Source: Peribacillus frigoritolerans (lineage in GTDB: Bacteria > Bacillota > Bacilli > Bacillales > DSM-1321). From it: a stretch of DNA of 64,000 bases. Below the pieces are notes generated by a model, which saw nothing but the letters and a program-made list of their open reading frames with translations, ran no database searches and was not told the origin of the DNA. A program made the translations under genes and the position numbers. The stretch lies in contig NZ_KV440950.1 in the NCBI RefSeq assembly GCF_001636405.1, positions 488,001 to 552,000 of the forward strand, given 5' to 3'. Below, piece after piece: positions 9,274 to 16,766 of the stretch. How positions within the stretch are numbered: the first letter of the stretch is position 1; the number at the start of each line of letters is the position of its first letter.

Positions 9274-9731
9274 GTTTATTTGGAAAAAGGGATAATGCAG
9301 CTTCAGATGTACCTAAGTTAGCAGATCAGAATGACACCGTTCATACTGTCCTGATGTTTCACAAGGGGTGGGATATTTCCAAGCAAGAGGAATATGTATA
9401 TAAATTCCACCATCAAAGGCTGCCTGCATTAAAACCGAACCAAATTTCAATATCCGGCATCAAGCTGACTAGGGTGGAAGATGATGTCATCATAGTGGCT
9501 TTTCTGCGAAATTCAATAGATAAAGCCGTCAGTTTTGATATCGTGGATTTACTGTTAGTTGATGGAGATGGAAAACTCCTTGTGAAAAAGACATTCGATC
9601 TCACAGAGCTTGGTGAGATACCGGCACTTTCAAGCATGCCATGGCGTTTCTTGTTCGAGGAAGGGGATATGTTGGCGGAATCGATTCCTGATGAAGGTTG
9701 GAAGATTGCTTTTGAAATGAAGAGAAAGTAG
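9270..9731 (+). CDS. SLAP-domain accessory Sec S-layer assembly protein
   Basis: A 153-residue cytoplasmic protein with no signal peptide or membrane helix. Residues about 24-125 form one SLAP domain (key pieces F-H-x-G-W, K-P-N-Q-I-S-I-S-G, A-F-L-R-N-S, F-D-L-x-E-L-G, P-W-R-F). From memory, this family is encoded beside secA2 in S-layer-forming bacilli, and B. anthracis SlaP assists secretion of S-layer proteins. The ATG overlaps the secA2 stop, with GGAGGGGGAGG just upstream. Family members often carry a duplicated SLAP domain; only one is visible here, and no continuation is evident after the stop. Assignment rests on sequence pattern and context. Confidence 0.8.
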   Translation: MSLFGKRDNAASDVPKLADQNDTVHTVLMFHKGWDISKQEEYVYKFHHQRLPALKPNQISISGIKLTRVEDDVIIVAFLRNSIDKAVSFDIVDLLLVDGDGKLLVKKTFDLTELGEIPALSSMPWRFLFEEGDMLAESIPDEGWKIAFEMKRK

Positions 9732-9792
9732 AAAAACAACCGCAAGAGTCTAGCGGCAATCGGCAGCTTTTTTGCCGGAGCGCCAAAGCAAA

Positions 9793-9827
9793 GCCCTCAT
9801 CCTTTTAGTGATGAAGGTTTTTTGTTT
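9793..9827 (+). terminator. Intrinsic terminator of the secA2 operon
   Basis: The stem CCTCATC / GATGAAGG (one bulge) is followed by TTTTTTG about 60 bases after the SLAP gene. A smaller GGCA/TGCC hairpin precedes it near 9760-9778. Confidence 0.75.
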
Positions 9828-9975
9828 ATAAGGGAGGTCAGTAGCACCAAATATTTATGCCATTTTCTGTGTGCAATTTCTCATAAATGGTAACGCTAAG
9901 TAATATTTATAAGTAATCTTCCGCAATCTAGCCTAACCAAGGCTTGGAAATAATGAAGAGGAAAGTGGCAGGAAC

Positions 9976-11763
9976 ATGAAGAATAACCGTAATCGACGCT
10001 TGAAGGAGAGGCTATTTGAGTTATTGTCATTCTCAATCGTGTCCATACTTTTCATTTATACGAATGATAGGATGGGTAACGATCTTTCTATTGGAATAAT
10101 TACGATAATCATCGGTGCTGCCGGTTTTGTTGTTTATCTGAAGGAATGGATATCGAATGGAATCGTAAAGGGCATCGTTTTTTCAGTTTTCCTTCTTTCG
10201 ATCATGGTCTTTTTCCTTGGGGACATCTGGTTTTATCGTTATTATTCAACACCTATAACATCCTATATGTGGATGCAAAAAAGCAATCTGAATGGGCTAG
10301 GTGAAAGTATATTCAGTATGATGGAAATCAAGGATGCAATCTTTCTTCTGGCAGGCATTCCAATTGCTGAATCTTTTGTGAAGAAAAAATACCCCCTCAA
10401 GCATATGGCACTTGTGCCGGCCGTAATATTCCTGATGATAGCAGGATTAAAACCAGTCAAGAATATCTTTATCGACAAAGTAGATATAACCCGGCGTTAT
10501 GAGGCAAATACCTTCTTACGAACCTGGGGCCCTATCGGCCATCATGCATTGGATACGTATGCCTATTTTACTGACTCGGGAAGGGATGAAATGTCTTCGG
10601 AAGAAAAGAAGGCCGTTTCTGATTACTTCAATAAAAAGAAAAGAAAGGAAAATGCCCATTCAGGATCCTTGGAGGGGAAGAATCTCATTATCATTCAGGT
10701 GGAATCTTTACAGTCGTTTCCGCTCTTTCAAACCAGTGCCGGGCAGGAGGTCACGCCATTCATGAATGGACTGGCGAAAGGGGGATTGTATTTCCCGCAT
10801 GTATATCCGCAGACGGTATTTGGAAATTCATCTGATGGAGAGCTTATCGTGAATACCGGACTATTTCCTTTAAAGCAAGGTGCGACCTTTTTTCGGTTCC
10901 CTTATAATGATTTTCCTGGTCTTTCCAAGGAATTAAAGACGTCGGATTATCAAAGTTTTGCTTTCCACGGAGATGAAGAAGACTTTTGGAATAGGCAGCA
11001 TGCATATCCCTCGCTAGGTTTTGATGACTATCTTTCCATAGAGGATATGAAGCAGGATGAGATGATTTCGATGGGCTTGGGAGACCGCAGTTTCTTTAAT
11101 CAAAGCTATGATTTCTTAAAAGATAAACAAAACCCCTATTACGCTTTTTTCGTTACTTTGACCAGCCATGTACCTTTTTCACTGCCGAAGGAACAGATAA
11201 CAATGAAGCCTGAAGTTGGAAAAGAAAATAGTTACCTGACTAAATACTTCGAAGCCATTCATTATACAGATTCAGCTATCGGGGATTTCGTGAAGAAGTT
11301 GAAGGATGACGGGAAGTTGAAAGACAGCGTAATTGTCATTTACGGAGATCATGATGGGCTATTCTTGAAAGATAAACACGAGGTTGAAGCGTATTATGGT
11401 AGTAAAATTAGCAATGAAGAGTGGATTAAAAAATATATGCCCATTCCCGTGATCATTTATCAGGAGGATATGGAAGGGAGAACGATTGATAAGGTGGCGG
11501 GCCAAATCGATATTCTGCCCACTCTATATGATTTGTTCAATATAAAGAGTTCTTCATACTTTGGAGAGAGCATGCTGGATGGCGAAGAGGGTGATGCCTT
11601 GATATTAAAAGGGGATTATGGTTCTCAAATGAAAATAAATGGGGAAGGCAAGGTCGAAGGATTTTCACCAGAAGATCAAAAGGAGATTGATCTGAGTGAT
11701 CAGGTGATACGTTCCGATTACTTTAAAAAAATTGAGAAGGAGGTAAAAAAAGAGGATGACTGA
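9976..11763 (+). CDS. LTA synthase family protein (polyglycerol-phosphate synthase-like)
   Basis: A 595-residue membrane protein: about five N-terminal helices (residues 15-170) and an extracellular sulfatase-fold domain from about 225. It keeps the LtaS metal and substrate residues: V-E-S-L-Q, H-G-D with F-W-N-R, T-S-H near 400, and Y-G-D-H. The position of the catalytic threonine (T-S-D in S. aureus LtaS) reads N-S-S-D here, so Ser285 replaces Thr. LtaS enzymes transfer glycerol phosphate from phosphatidylglycerol to lipoteichoic acid or a primer. The substitution could retain nucleophile function or alter specificity. A purine-rich GAGGAAAG site precedes the ATG. It is convergent with tagU. 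Confidence 0.85.
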   Translation: MKNNRNRRLKERLFELLSFSIVSILFIYTNDRMGNDLSIGIITIIIGAAGFVVYLKEWISNGIVKGIVFSVFLLSIMVFFLGDIWFYRYYSTPITSYMWMQKSNLNGLGESIFSMMEIKDAIFLLAGIPIAESFVKKKYPLKHMALVPAVIFLMIAGLKPVKNIFIDKVDITRRYEANTFLRTWGPIGHHALDTYAYFTDSGRDEMSSEEKKAVSDYFNKKKRKENAHSGSLEGKNLIIIQVESLQSFPLFQTSAGQEVTPFMNGLAKGGLYFPHVYPQTVFGNSSDGELIVNTGLFPLKQGATFFRFPYNDFPGLSKELKTSDYQSFAFHGDEEDFWNRQHAYPSLGFDDYLSIEDMKQDEMISMGLGDRSFFNQSYDFLKDKQNPYYAFFVTLTSHVPFSLPKEQITMKPEVGKENSYLTKYFEAIHYTDSAIGDFVKKLKDDGKLKDSVIVIYGDHDGLFLKDKHEVEAYYGSKISNEEWIKKYMPIPVIIYQEDMEGRTIDKVAGQIDILPTLYDLFNIKSSSYFGESMLDGEEGDALILKGDYGSQMKINGEGKVEGFSPEDQKEIDLSDQVIRSDYFKKIEKEVKKEDD

Positions 11764-11780
11764 TAAAAGTCATCCTCCTT
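11744..11780 (-). terminator. Terminator between the convergent LTA-synthase and tagU genes
   Basis: A 9-bp perfect stem (GAGGATGAC / GTCATCCTC) lies across the end of the plus-strand gene. On the minus strand it is followed by a T7 run, so it mainly terminates tagU; in the plus direction the tail is poor. Confidence 0.8.
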
Positions 11781-11783
11781 CCA

Positions 11784-12710
11784 TTATAATCCCAAATGTG
11801 TTTTAATGCGATTTTGGGCTTCAAGCTTTGTATCTTCTGGAACGATGTTGTACCAAACGCCATCTACCCGTTGATTGTCACCTTCAAGTGTATATTGTTC
11901 AATATTTTTGAGGGATGATTTGTAGTTATTTTGAATGCTCAACATTTCATTGAAACTTAAATTGGTTTCCACGTTTTTACCTAAAGCTTCGAATATATCG
12001 TCATAATTGGTAAGTGTTGATAGGCTTGCCCCTTTTTTCATGACAGCTTGGATAACTTGGCGTTGCCGCATTTGCCGTCCATAATCCCCGCGGGGATCTT
12101 CTTTACGGATTCGGGAATAAATCAAGGCCTCTTTACCATTTAAGTCGATTGTACCTTTGTTGAAGGTATATCCTTTATAGGCAAGGTCCATATCATTATC
12201 GACCGTGACACCGCCAACGGCATTCACGATATCCTGAAAGCCTTCCATATTCATTTTGACGTAATAGTCAATAGGAATATCCAAATAGGATTCCACTGTA
12301 TTTATCGACATGGCCACTCCGCCATATGCATAGGCATGGTTCATTTTATCATTTATACCTTTACCGACAATCTCTGTACGGGTATCTCTCGGTAAACTCA
12401 ATAATTCAATCGATTCTTTTTTAGGATTAACGGTCATGACAATCATCGTATCTGATCGACCTGAGTCATTTTTTCTTTCATCCACACCAAGAATTAGTAA
12501 TGAAAATGGATCTTGGCTTTTGAACTTGATGTCCTCTACACGTTTATCCGTTTTATGGGCTGTGCCCTGCATAGTGCTGATCGCACCGGCTAATGATTGA
12601 TATACTGAAGCGCCATAAACACCTGCGCCAATGATAAGGATAAGAAGGGTGAAGCCGATTATTTTAAACGTTTTGCGTTTCTTTTTCTTTTTTTTATGTT
12701 CGGATCTCAT
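11784..12710 (-). CDS. tagU: LytR-CpsA-Psr (LCP) family anionic-polymer ligase
   Basis: A 308-residue type II membrane protein: a very basic N-terminus, one helix (about 15-38) and an extracellular LCP domain. Recognisable LCP motifs are S-L-L-I-L-G-V-D, G-R-S-D-T, S-L-P-R-D-T-R and Y-S-R-I-R-K-E-D-P-R-G-D-Y-G-R, containing the Arg/Asp residues that hold the undecaprenyl pyrophosphate. It attaches wall teichoic acid (or another lipid-linked glycan) to peptidoglycan. Length and sequence fit B. subtilis TagU (formerly LytR). It lies about 1.6 kb from tagB-tagD on the same strand. A second LCP paralogue is at 32175. Confidence 0.88.
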   Translation of the reverse strand: MRSEHKKKKKKRKTFKIIGFTLLILIIGAGVYGASVYQSLAGAISTMQGTAHKTDKRVEDIKFKSQDPFSLLILGVDERKNDSGRSDTMIVMTVNPKKESIELLSLPRDTRTEIVGKGINDKMNHAYAYGGVAMSINTVESYLDIPIDYYVKMNMEGFQDIVNAVGGVTVDNDMDLAYKGYTFNKGTIDLNGKEALIYSRIRKEDPRGDYGRQMRQRQVIQAVMKKGASLSTLTNYDDIFEALGKNVETNLSFNEMLSIQNNYKSSLKNIEQYTLEGDNQRVDGVWYNIVPEDTKLEAQNRIKTHLGL

Positions 12711-12852
12711 TTAATATTCCTCCCTTAACCATCCCACAAAATGGAAGGTGTGAAAAAGTACCTAGTCGGTATTTTTAACTATACCTTTTTTTTGTCAAAA
12801 ATAGAATAGTTTCTTTTTGTAGTTAGAGTGCATATTTACCTTTTTTTCATTC

Positions 12853-12882
12853 AAAAAAACGAAGGATTCTGAATTCCTTCGT
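12853..12882 (-). terminator. Second hairpin downstream of the LysM hydrolase
   Basis: ACGAAGGA and TCCTTCGT form an 8-bp stem followed by T7 in the minus direction, a back-up terminator before tagU. Confidence 0.65.
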
Positions 12883-12950
12883 TTACACATCATTCATTTT
12901 TTTCCAAAATTGTATAGCATAGTTAAAGAAGTTATGAATCTTTTCATAAA

Positions 12951-12981
12951 ATTTGCCAGACTTTAAGAGAAAGTCTGGCAA
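12951..12981 (-). terminator. Terminator of the LysM-NlpC/P60 gene
   Basis: A 12-bp perfect stem (TTGCCAGACTTT / AAAGTCTGGCAA) with a 5-base loop lies directly after the stop codon; TTTT follows in the minus direction. Confidence 0.8.
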
Positions 12982-12988
12982 GTGAATC

Positions 12989-14029
12989 TTATAAACTTCT
13001 ATAACCGATGATTTTACTTTTGAAATAAGAGTTTGAAGTAGTACTGATCGTTACTCCCTTACTTGATGAGGCATGAATGAATTCCCCGCCGCCCAAGTAT
13101 ATTCCCATATGGCTTATGACTGATTTATTGGAACCCGTTGCAAAGAAGATAAGATCGCCGCTTTTCGGTGAAGTAACTTTTTTGCCCATATCATAATAGG
13201 TGGACGATGAAAGCCTTGGAACATCATACCCAGCCTTCTTGAACGTATAGTAGATGAAACCGCTGCAATCGAATCCTGATGGGGAGGAACCCGCCCACGA
13301 ATAAGGTGTGCCAATCAATTTCTTTGCTTCGGAAACGAGCTTGGCCACTTTGTTTCCTGAACTTGGGGCTTCCACTTTTCCACCATCGTTTTTATCTGCA
13401 GGGGCAGTGCTTGCCGAGGTACTTAATTTCAGTTTTTGCCCCACTCTGATTAAATCGGACTTTAGCGAGTTGATCGATTTAAGCTGGGCTACAGTCAAGT
13501 TTGTTTTTCTGGAAATCTTGGAAAGAGTATCACCTTTTACCACAATGTATGTAGACGAATTGGCTGGGGTCTGTGTACCACTGGATGGTTTGGAGCTGCC
13601 GGGTAAATCAATGGTAGTGGTGGTGGTTGATTTGGATACGATAAGTTTGGCGCCTGCATAAATTCTATCGGATTTTAAGTTATTCATTTTCATCAATTCA
13701 GCAAGTGTAAGGTTATGCTTGTTTGCTATCCTGGTTAAGGTATCACCTGAAACAATGGTATATGTGGTTTTCTTTGTTGTTTTCATGGAAACTGAAGGAG
13801 CATTTGATGTTGTTTTGGAGTTGGGTGTAATTAATTTTTGATTGATTCTCAAAAAGTCTGATTTTAAGTTATTAAGCTGTTTTAAGTCTTTTACCGTCGT
13901 ATTATGATTTTGGGCGATTTTACTTAGGTTATCACCGCTTTTGACTGTATATGTACCGGCAAGGGCAGGAGAAACAAAAGTCGAAGATAAAATGGCTAAT
14001 GTCGAAAATGCGACAACACTTTTTTTCAC
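12989..14029 (-). CDS. LysM-NlpC/P60 D,L-endopeptidase (autolysin)
   Basis: A 346-residue secreted wall hydrolase. A signal peptide (cleavage near S-P-A-L-A) leads into three LysM domains, each opening with Y-x-V/I-x-x-G-D and separated by Ser/Thr-rich linkers. A C-terminal NlpC/P60 domain follows, with catalytic Cys in F-D-C-S-G-F and His in S-H-M-G-I-Y; a second conserved His lies in F-I-H-A-S. It binds glycan through LysM and cleaves stem peptides, like B. subtilis LytE, LytF and CwlS; which one is closest cannot be said. I chose the GTG at 14029 because CGAGGTGG lies 7 bases upstream and the signal peptide starts there, rather than an ATG 60 bases earlier. Confidence 0.88.
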   Translation of the reverse strand: MKKSVVAFSTLAILSSTFVSPALAGTYTVKSGDNLSKIAQNHNTTVKDLKQLNNLKSDFLRINQKLITPNSKTTSNAPSVSMKTTKKTTYTIVSGDTLTRIANKHNLTLAELMKMNNLKSDRIYAGAKLIVSKSTTTTTIDLPGSSKPSSGTQTPANSSTYIVVKGDTLSKISRKTNLTVAQLKSINSLKSDLIRVGQKLKLSTSASTAPADKNDGGKVEAPSSGNKVAKLVSEAKKLIGTPYSWAGSSPSGFDCSGFIYYTFKKAGYDVPRLSSSTYYDMGKKVTSPKSGDLIFFATGSNKSVISHMGIYLGGGEFIHASSSKGVTISTTSNSYFKSKIIGYRSL

Positions 14030-14289
14030 GGTTTTCCACCTCGAATATGTCTTTTTCCCTATTCTAACAAAATAAATGGGTTTAAACATATTACATTTTT
14101 GTTACAAGGGGAAAATAGTAGTATTTTACTGGTTTATATTGGTGGCGTTTGAGTATTGTAATCTACAATATTTTCTATATTGTGAGTCTTTTTTCACATT
14201 TCGGAGCGTGGTGTTTCCCTTTGTCACTTTATGAAAAAAATGTACCTTTTTGTAGGGCGTGCATGCCCGCTCAGTGGTTATGGAAAAAT

Positions 14290-14322
14290 AGAAAACCCAC
14301 TTCGTTTTACGAAGTGGGTGGT
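14290..14322 (-). terminator. Terminator of tagB
   Basis: ACCCACTTCG and CGAAGTGGGT form a 10-bp perfect stem followed on the minus strand by TTTTCTATTTTTC, immediately after the tagB stop. Confidence 0.85.
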
Positions 14323-14323
14323 T

Positions 14324-15487
14324 TTATTTATAAAGGAAATTAACTAAGTTCCTGCTTGAATTTCCCGTGGAGTATTCATTCCATTTTTGGTTAAAGGAAG
14401 CGATCTTCATTGATGAATGATCGGCGGTACGGATTTTCCTCAAGAGCTCTTCCGTGGTGGATACCACGGGTCCGGGCATGGAAGAAGAGTAATCCTCCCA
14501 GAATCCCCGTTCCTGCACATACTTTTCTAAGTCATATGCAAAGAATATCATGGGTCTTCCCAAAAAAGAGAATTCAAATGGAATCGATGAGTAATCGGTT
14601 ATTAAAAGATCCGTACTGATCAGCAGTTGATTAACGTGAAAGTCACTATTGACAGGGTAAATGAATCCCGGGAATTTATCTTGTAAATCATGCTCTGCTT
14701 TTACAGCTGGATGCAGCTTTAGCAATAACGCATAATTTTCGCCCTTAAGTTCCTTGTAGAGCAATTCCAAATCAAGAGCAATCTCTCCGTTGTTCAAGCC
14801 GTCATTACGAAATGTAGGGGCATATAACATGATTTTCTTATGCTCAAGTTCTGGATACTTGGTCAGCAAAGCATTACGGGCAGTCCTTTTTGATTCATCA
14901 TTAAAAAAGAAATCGGTCCGAGGGATCCCGGTCCTTAGGATATGGGATGCCGGCAGTTGGAAACTTTCTTGATAAATCTCGGCCATTCTCTCTGAACCTG
15001 CCGTAACATAATCGAACTTACCATATACCTCAAAAAATCTTTTCCTTGCACCGGCTGAACGGTTTTTAATGGAAGGGTCTTTTGCTCCGAATTGCTTTAC
15101 GGCACCGGCCGCATGCCACACTTGCACGCATGTCACTTGCTTTTTGAATGAAATGGCTGAAAGAAAGCCAAAATAATTATCGATGATAATCCATTTTGAT
15201 GTAGCCAGATGATAAATCGATCGGAACATGGCACTGATATTTTTTGATTCAAACGGAAGGACGATGGTTTCCCCATCGTCCTTAACTTGTATAGAACTGC
15301 TTGATTTCATTAAAAATACCTTTTGAACGGAAATGTCCTGCTTGTCCATTTCATCTGCGATATATTGGCAATTGTCCCCGAATGATGTGACAAAGGTCGT
15401 TTTGTCATATAAAGGGAAAAGTTTAAAGATAGAGAATAAAACTTTGAAACAAAAAAGATAAATCCCTATCGCGAATTCTTTAGCCAT
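14324..15487 (-). CDS. tagB: Wall teichoic acid primase, CDP-glycerol glycerophosphotransferase
   Basis: A 387-residue peripheral membrane GT-B enzyme of the TagB/TagF family, with motifs V-W-H-A-A-G, G-I-P-R-T-D, Y-A-P-T-F-R and I-T-D-Y-S-S. TagB adds the first glycerol phosphate to the lipid-linked ManNAc-GlcNAc disaccharide, using CDP-glycerol. Length matches B. subtilis TagB. I placed the start at the ATG whose bases overlap the tagD stop (8-base overlap, consistent with coupling); the in-frame extension upstream only shadows tagD. The ribosome binding site is weak, so the start is less certain than the identity. Confidence 0.85.
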   Translation of the reverse strand: MAKEFAIGIYLFCFKVLFSIFKLFPLYDKTTFVTSFGDNCQYIADEMDKQDISVQKVFLMKSSSSIQVKDDGETIVLPFESKNISAMFRSIYHLATSKWIIIDNYFGFLSAISFKKQVTCVQVWHAAGAVKQFGAKDPSIKNRSAGARKRFFEVYGKFDYVTAGSERMAEIYQESFQLPASHILRTGIPRTDFFFNDESKRTARNALLTKYPELEHKKIMLYAPTFRNDGLNNGEIALDLELLYKELKGENYALLLKLHPAVKAEHDLQDKFPGFIYPVNSDFHVNQLLISTDLLITDYSSIPFEFSFLGRPMIFFAYDLEKYVQERGFWEDYSSSMPGPVVSTTEELLRKIRTADHSSMKIASFNQKWNEYSTGNSSRNLVNFLYK

Positions 15488-15878
15488 TAGTAACTTGTAG
15501 AAGGTCATCTTTAATTTGGGAAGTCGAAATGCCGATTGTCCTTGGAAGGTAGACCACTTCACAAACTTCGGATAATTCATCGAATTGGCCTTTCCAGTCA
15601 TCACCCATTACAAAGATATCCACACCTTCGCGAACGATGTCTTCCTTCTTTTGTTCCCAATTGTCTTCAGGTATGACTTCATCCACATAACGAATTGATT
15701 CTAGGATCATTTTTCTGTTTTCAAAGCTGTGATAAGCTTTTTTATCTTTTAAAGCATTGAATTCATCCGTAGAAATGGCAACGATCAGATAATCCCCTAA
15801 ATCTTTAGCACGTTTTAATAGATTGATATGACCCCAATGAAGCAAATCAAAGGTTCCGTAAGTGATTACTTTTTTCAT
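15480..15878 (-). CDS. tagD: Glycerol-3-phosphate cytidylyltransferase
   Basis: The 132-residue cytosolic enzyme makes CDP-glycerol from CTP and glycerol 3-phosphate, the donor for every teichoic acid polymerase in this window. It shows the full cytidylyltransferase signature: G-T-F-D-L-L-H-W-G-H near the N-terminus, E-N-R-K in the middle and I-S-T-S-Q-I near the end. Length equals the usual 129-132 residues. AAAGGAGG precedes the ATG. It is first in a two-gene minus-strand operon with tagB. Confidence 0.95.
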   Translation of the reverse strand: MKKVITYGTFDLLHWGHINLLKRAKDLGDYLIVAISTDEFNALKDKKAYHSFENRKMILESIRYVDEVIPEDNWEQKKEDIVREGVDIFVMGDDWKGQFDELSEVCEVVYLPRTIGISTSQIKDDLLQVTNG

Positions 15879-16766
15879 TTTTATTCCTCCTTTAAGACTC
15901 TTGAACTGTTATTCAATCAAATTAATATATATTTGGTCTATTAGAATATGAAATGGAACAATAAAACAGGCAACCAGCTCTTTTATTCCGCTTGTTGTTT
16001 TCCTGTATTTTTTAGGCAATGACATTCTCTAACTAATTATAACTTAATAGCTTTACAAATAAACCACAATTTTTTTACAAATAAACCACAATTTTTTACA
16101 TTGATGATTCTTGTAAATATTATTTTTTAAGTTAAAATTAAATGTTGACTAATTTGTATGACTCTGAAGGGCATAATAAAGTGTCCATAATTAATGTAAG
16201 GATTTATACTTAATGGTATTTAAAAATAATTCCCCTCACATTAATGAATGAAAAAAGATTTCATCATTCTTGCTGCAATCAGAAAAGCCACTCACAATTT
16301 TACCACGTTTAGGAGAGAACAACTAGAGGAGCTTCATAAATCCTGTTTTCTAAAAGTGGAAGGTGAAGGACAGAGGATGGGTATCTATCGGCCATAAATC
16401 TATCGCTTAACTTTTATGGAACCATTTAATGAGGGGGAAATATAAACGGTTGACCTGTTTTGAAAGCGTTCACTTTGATAGTAAGAAGACTTCTTTGTAA
16501 TTGAAAGACATGTTTTTGCTATTCCCTTTCTATTCTGGCAACATGGAAGGACATGCATTTGATTTTTGCGGTTTTTTGTTTTGGTACGACAATGAATCAC
16601 CTGGATATTTTCTTTTTTGTTCATAGGTGGAATTGAAGGGTAATTAAGGGAAATCCACCTGTATGTTTAATGATATTGAGGAAAAGCCAAAAAAAGTTTA
16701 TGATTTTAAAGTACAATGAATGATTCATTTTTATTTAAATAAATAATTTGTTATAGGTGGTCTAAA
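15879..16766. other. 888-bp divergent intergenic region between tagD and the large teichoic acid polymerase
   Basis: Strongly AT-rich and apparently non-coding. It holds a 22-bp direct repeat and a weak hairpin with a T-run near 15968-16014 (ACAGG / CCTGT arms). It also has a lone GAGAGAAC at 16313-16320, which resembles a SinR half-site on the minus strand. A 74-codon ORF at 16400-16624 (minus) has no good ribosome binding site and no recognisable product. Promoters for both flanking operons must lie here, but I could not assign them. Confidence 0.5.
16052..16100. repeat. 22-bp direct repeat
   Basis: TTTACAAATAAACCACAATTTT occurs twice in tandem (16052 and 16074) with a third partial start at about 16095. 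It lies about 170 bases upstream of tagD, a position where repeated operator half-sites are common. Confidence 0.7.

Noticed and set aside
16400-16624. 74-codon minus-strand ORF in the tagD upstream region
   Set aside because: No recognisable product, Lys/Asn-rich from AT-rich sequence, no convincing start context.
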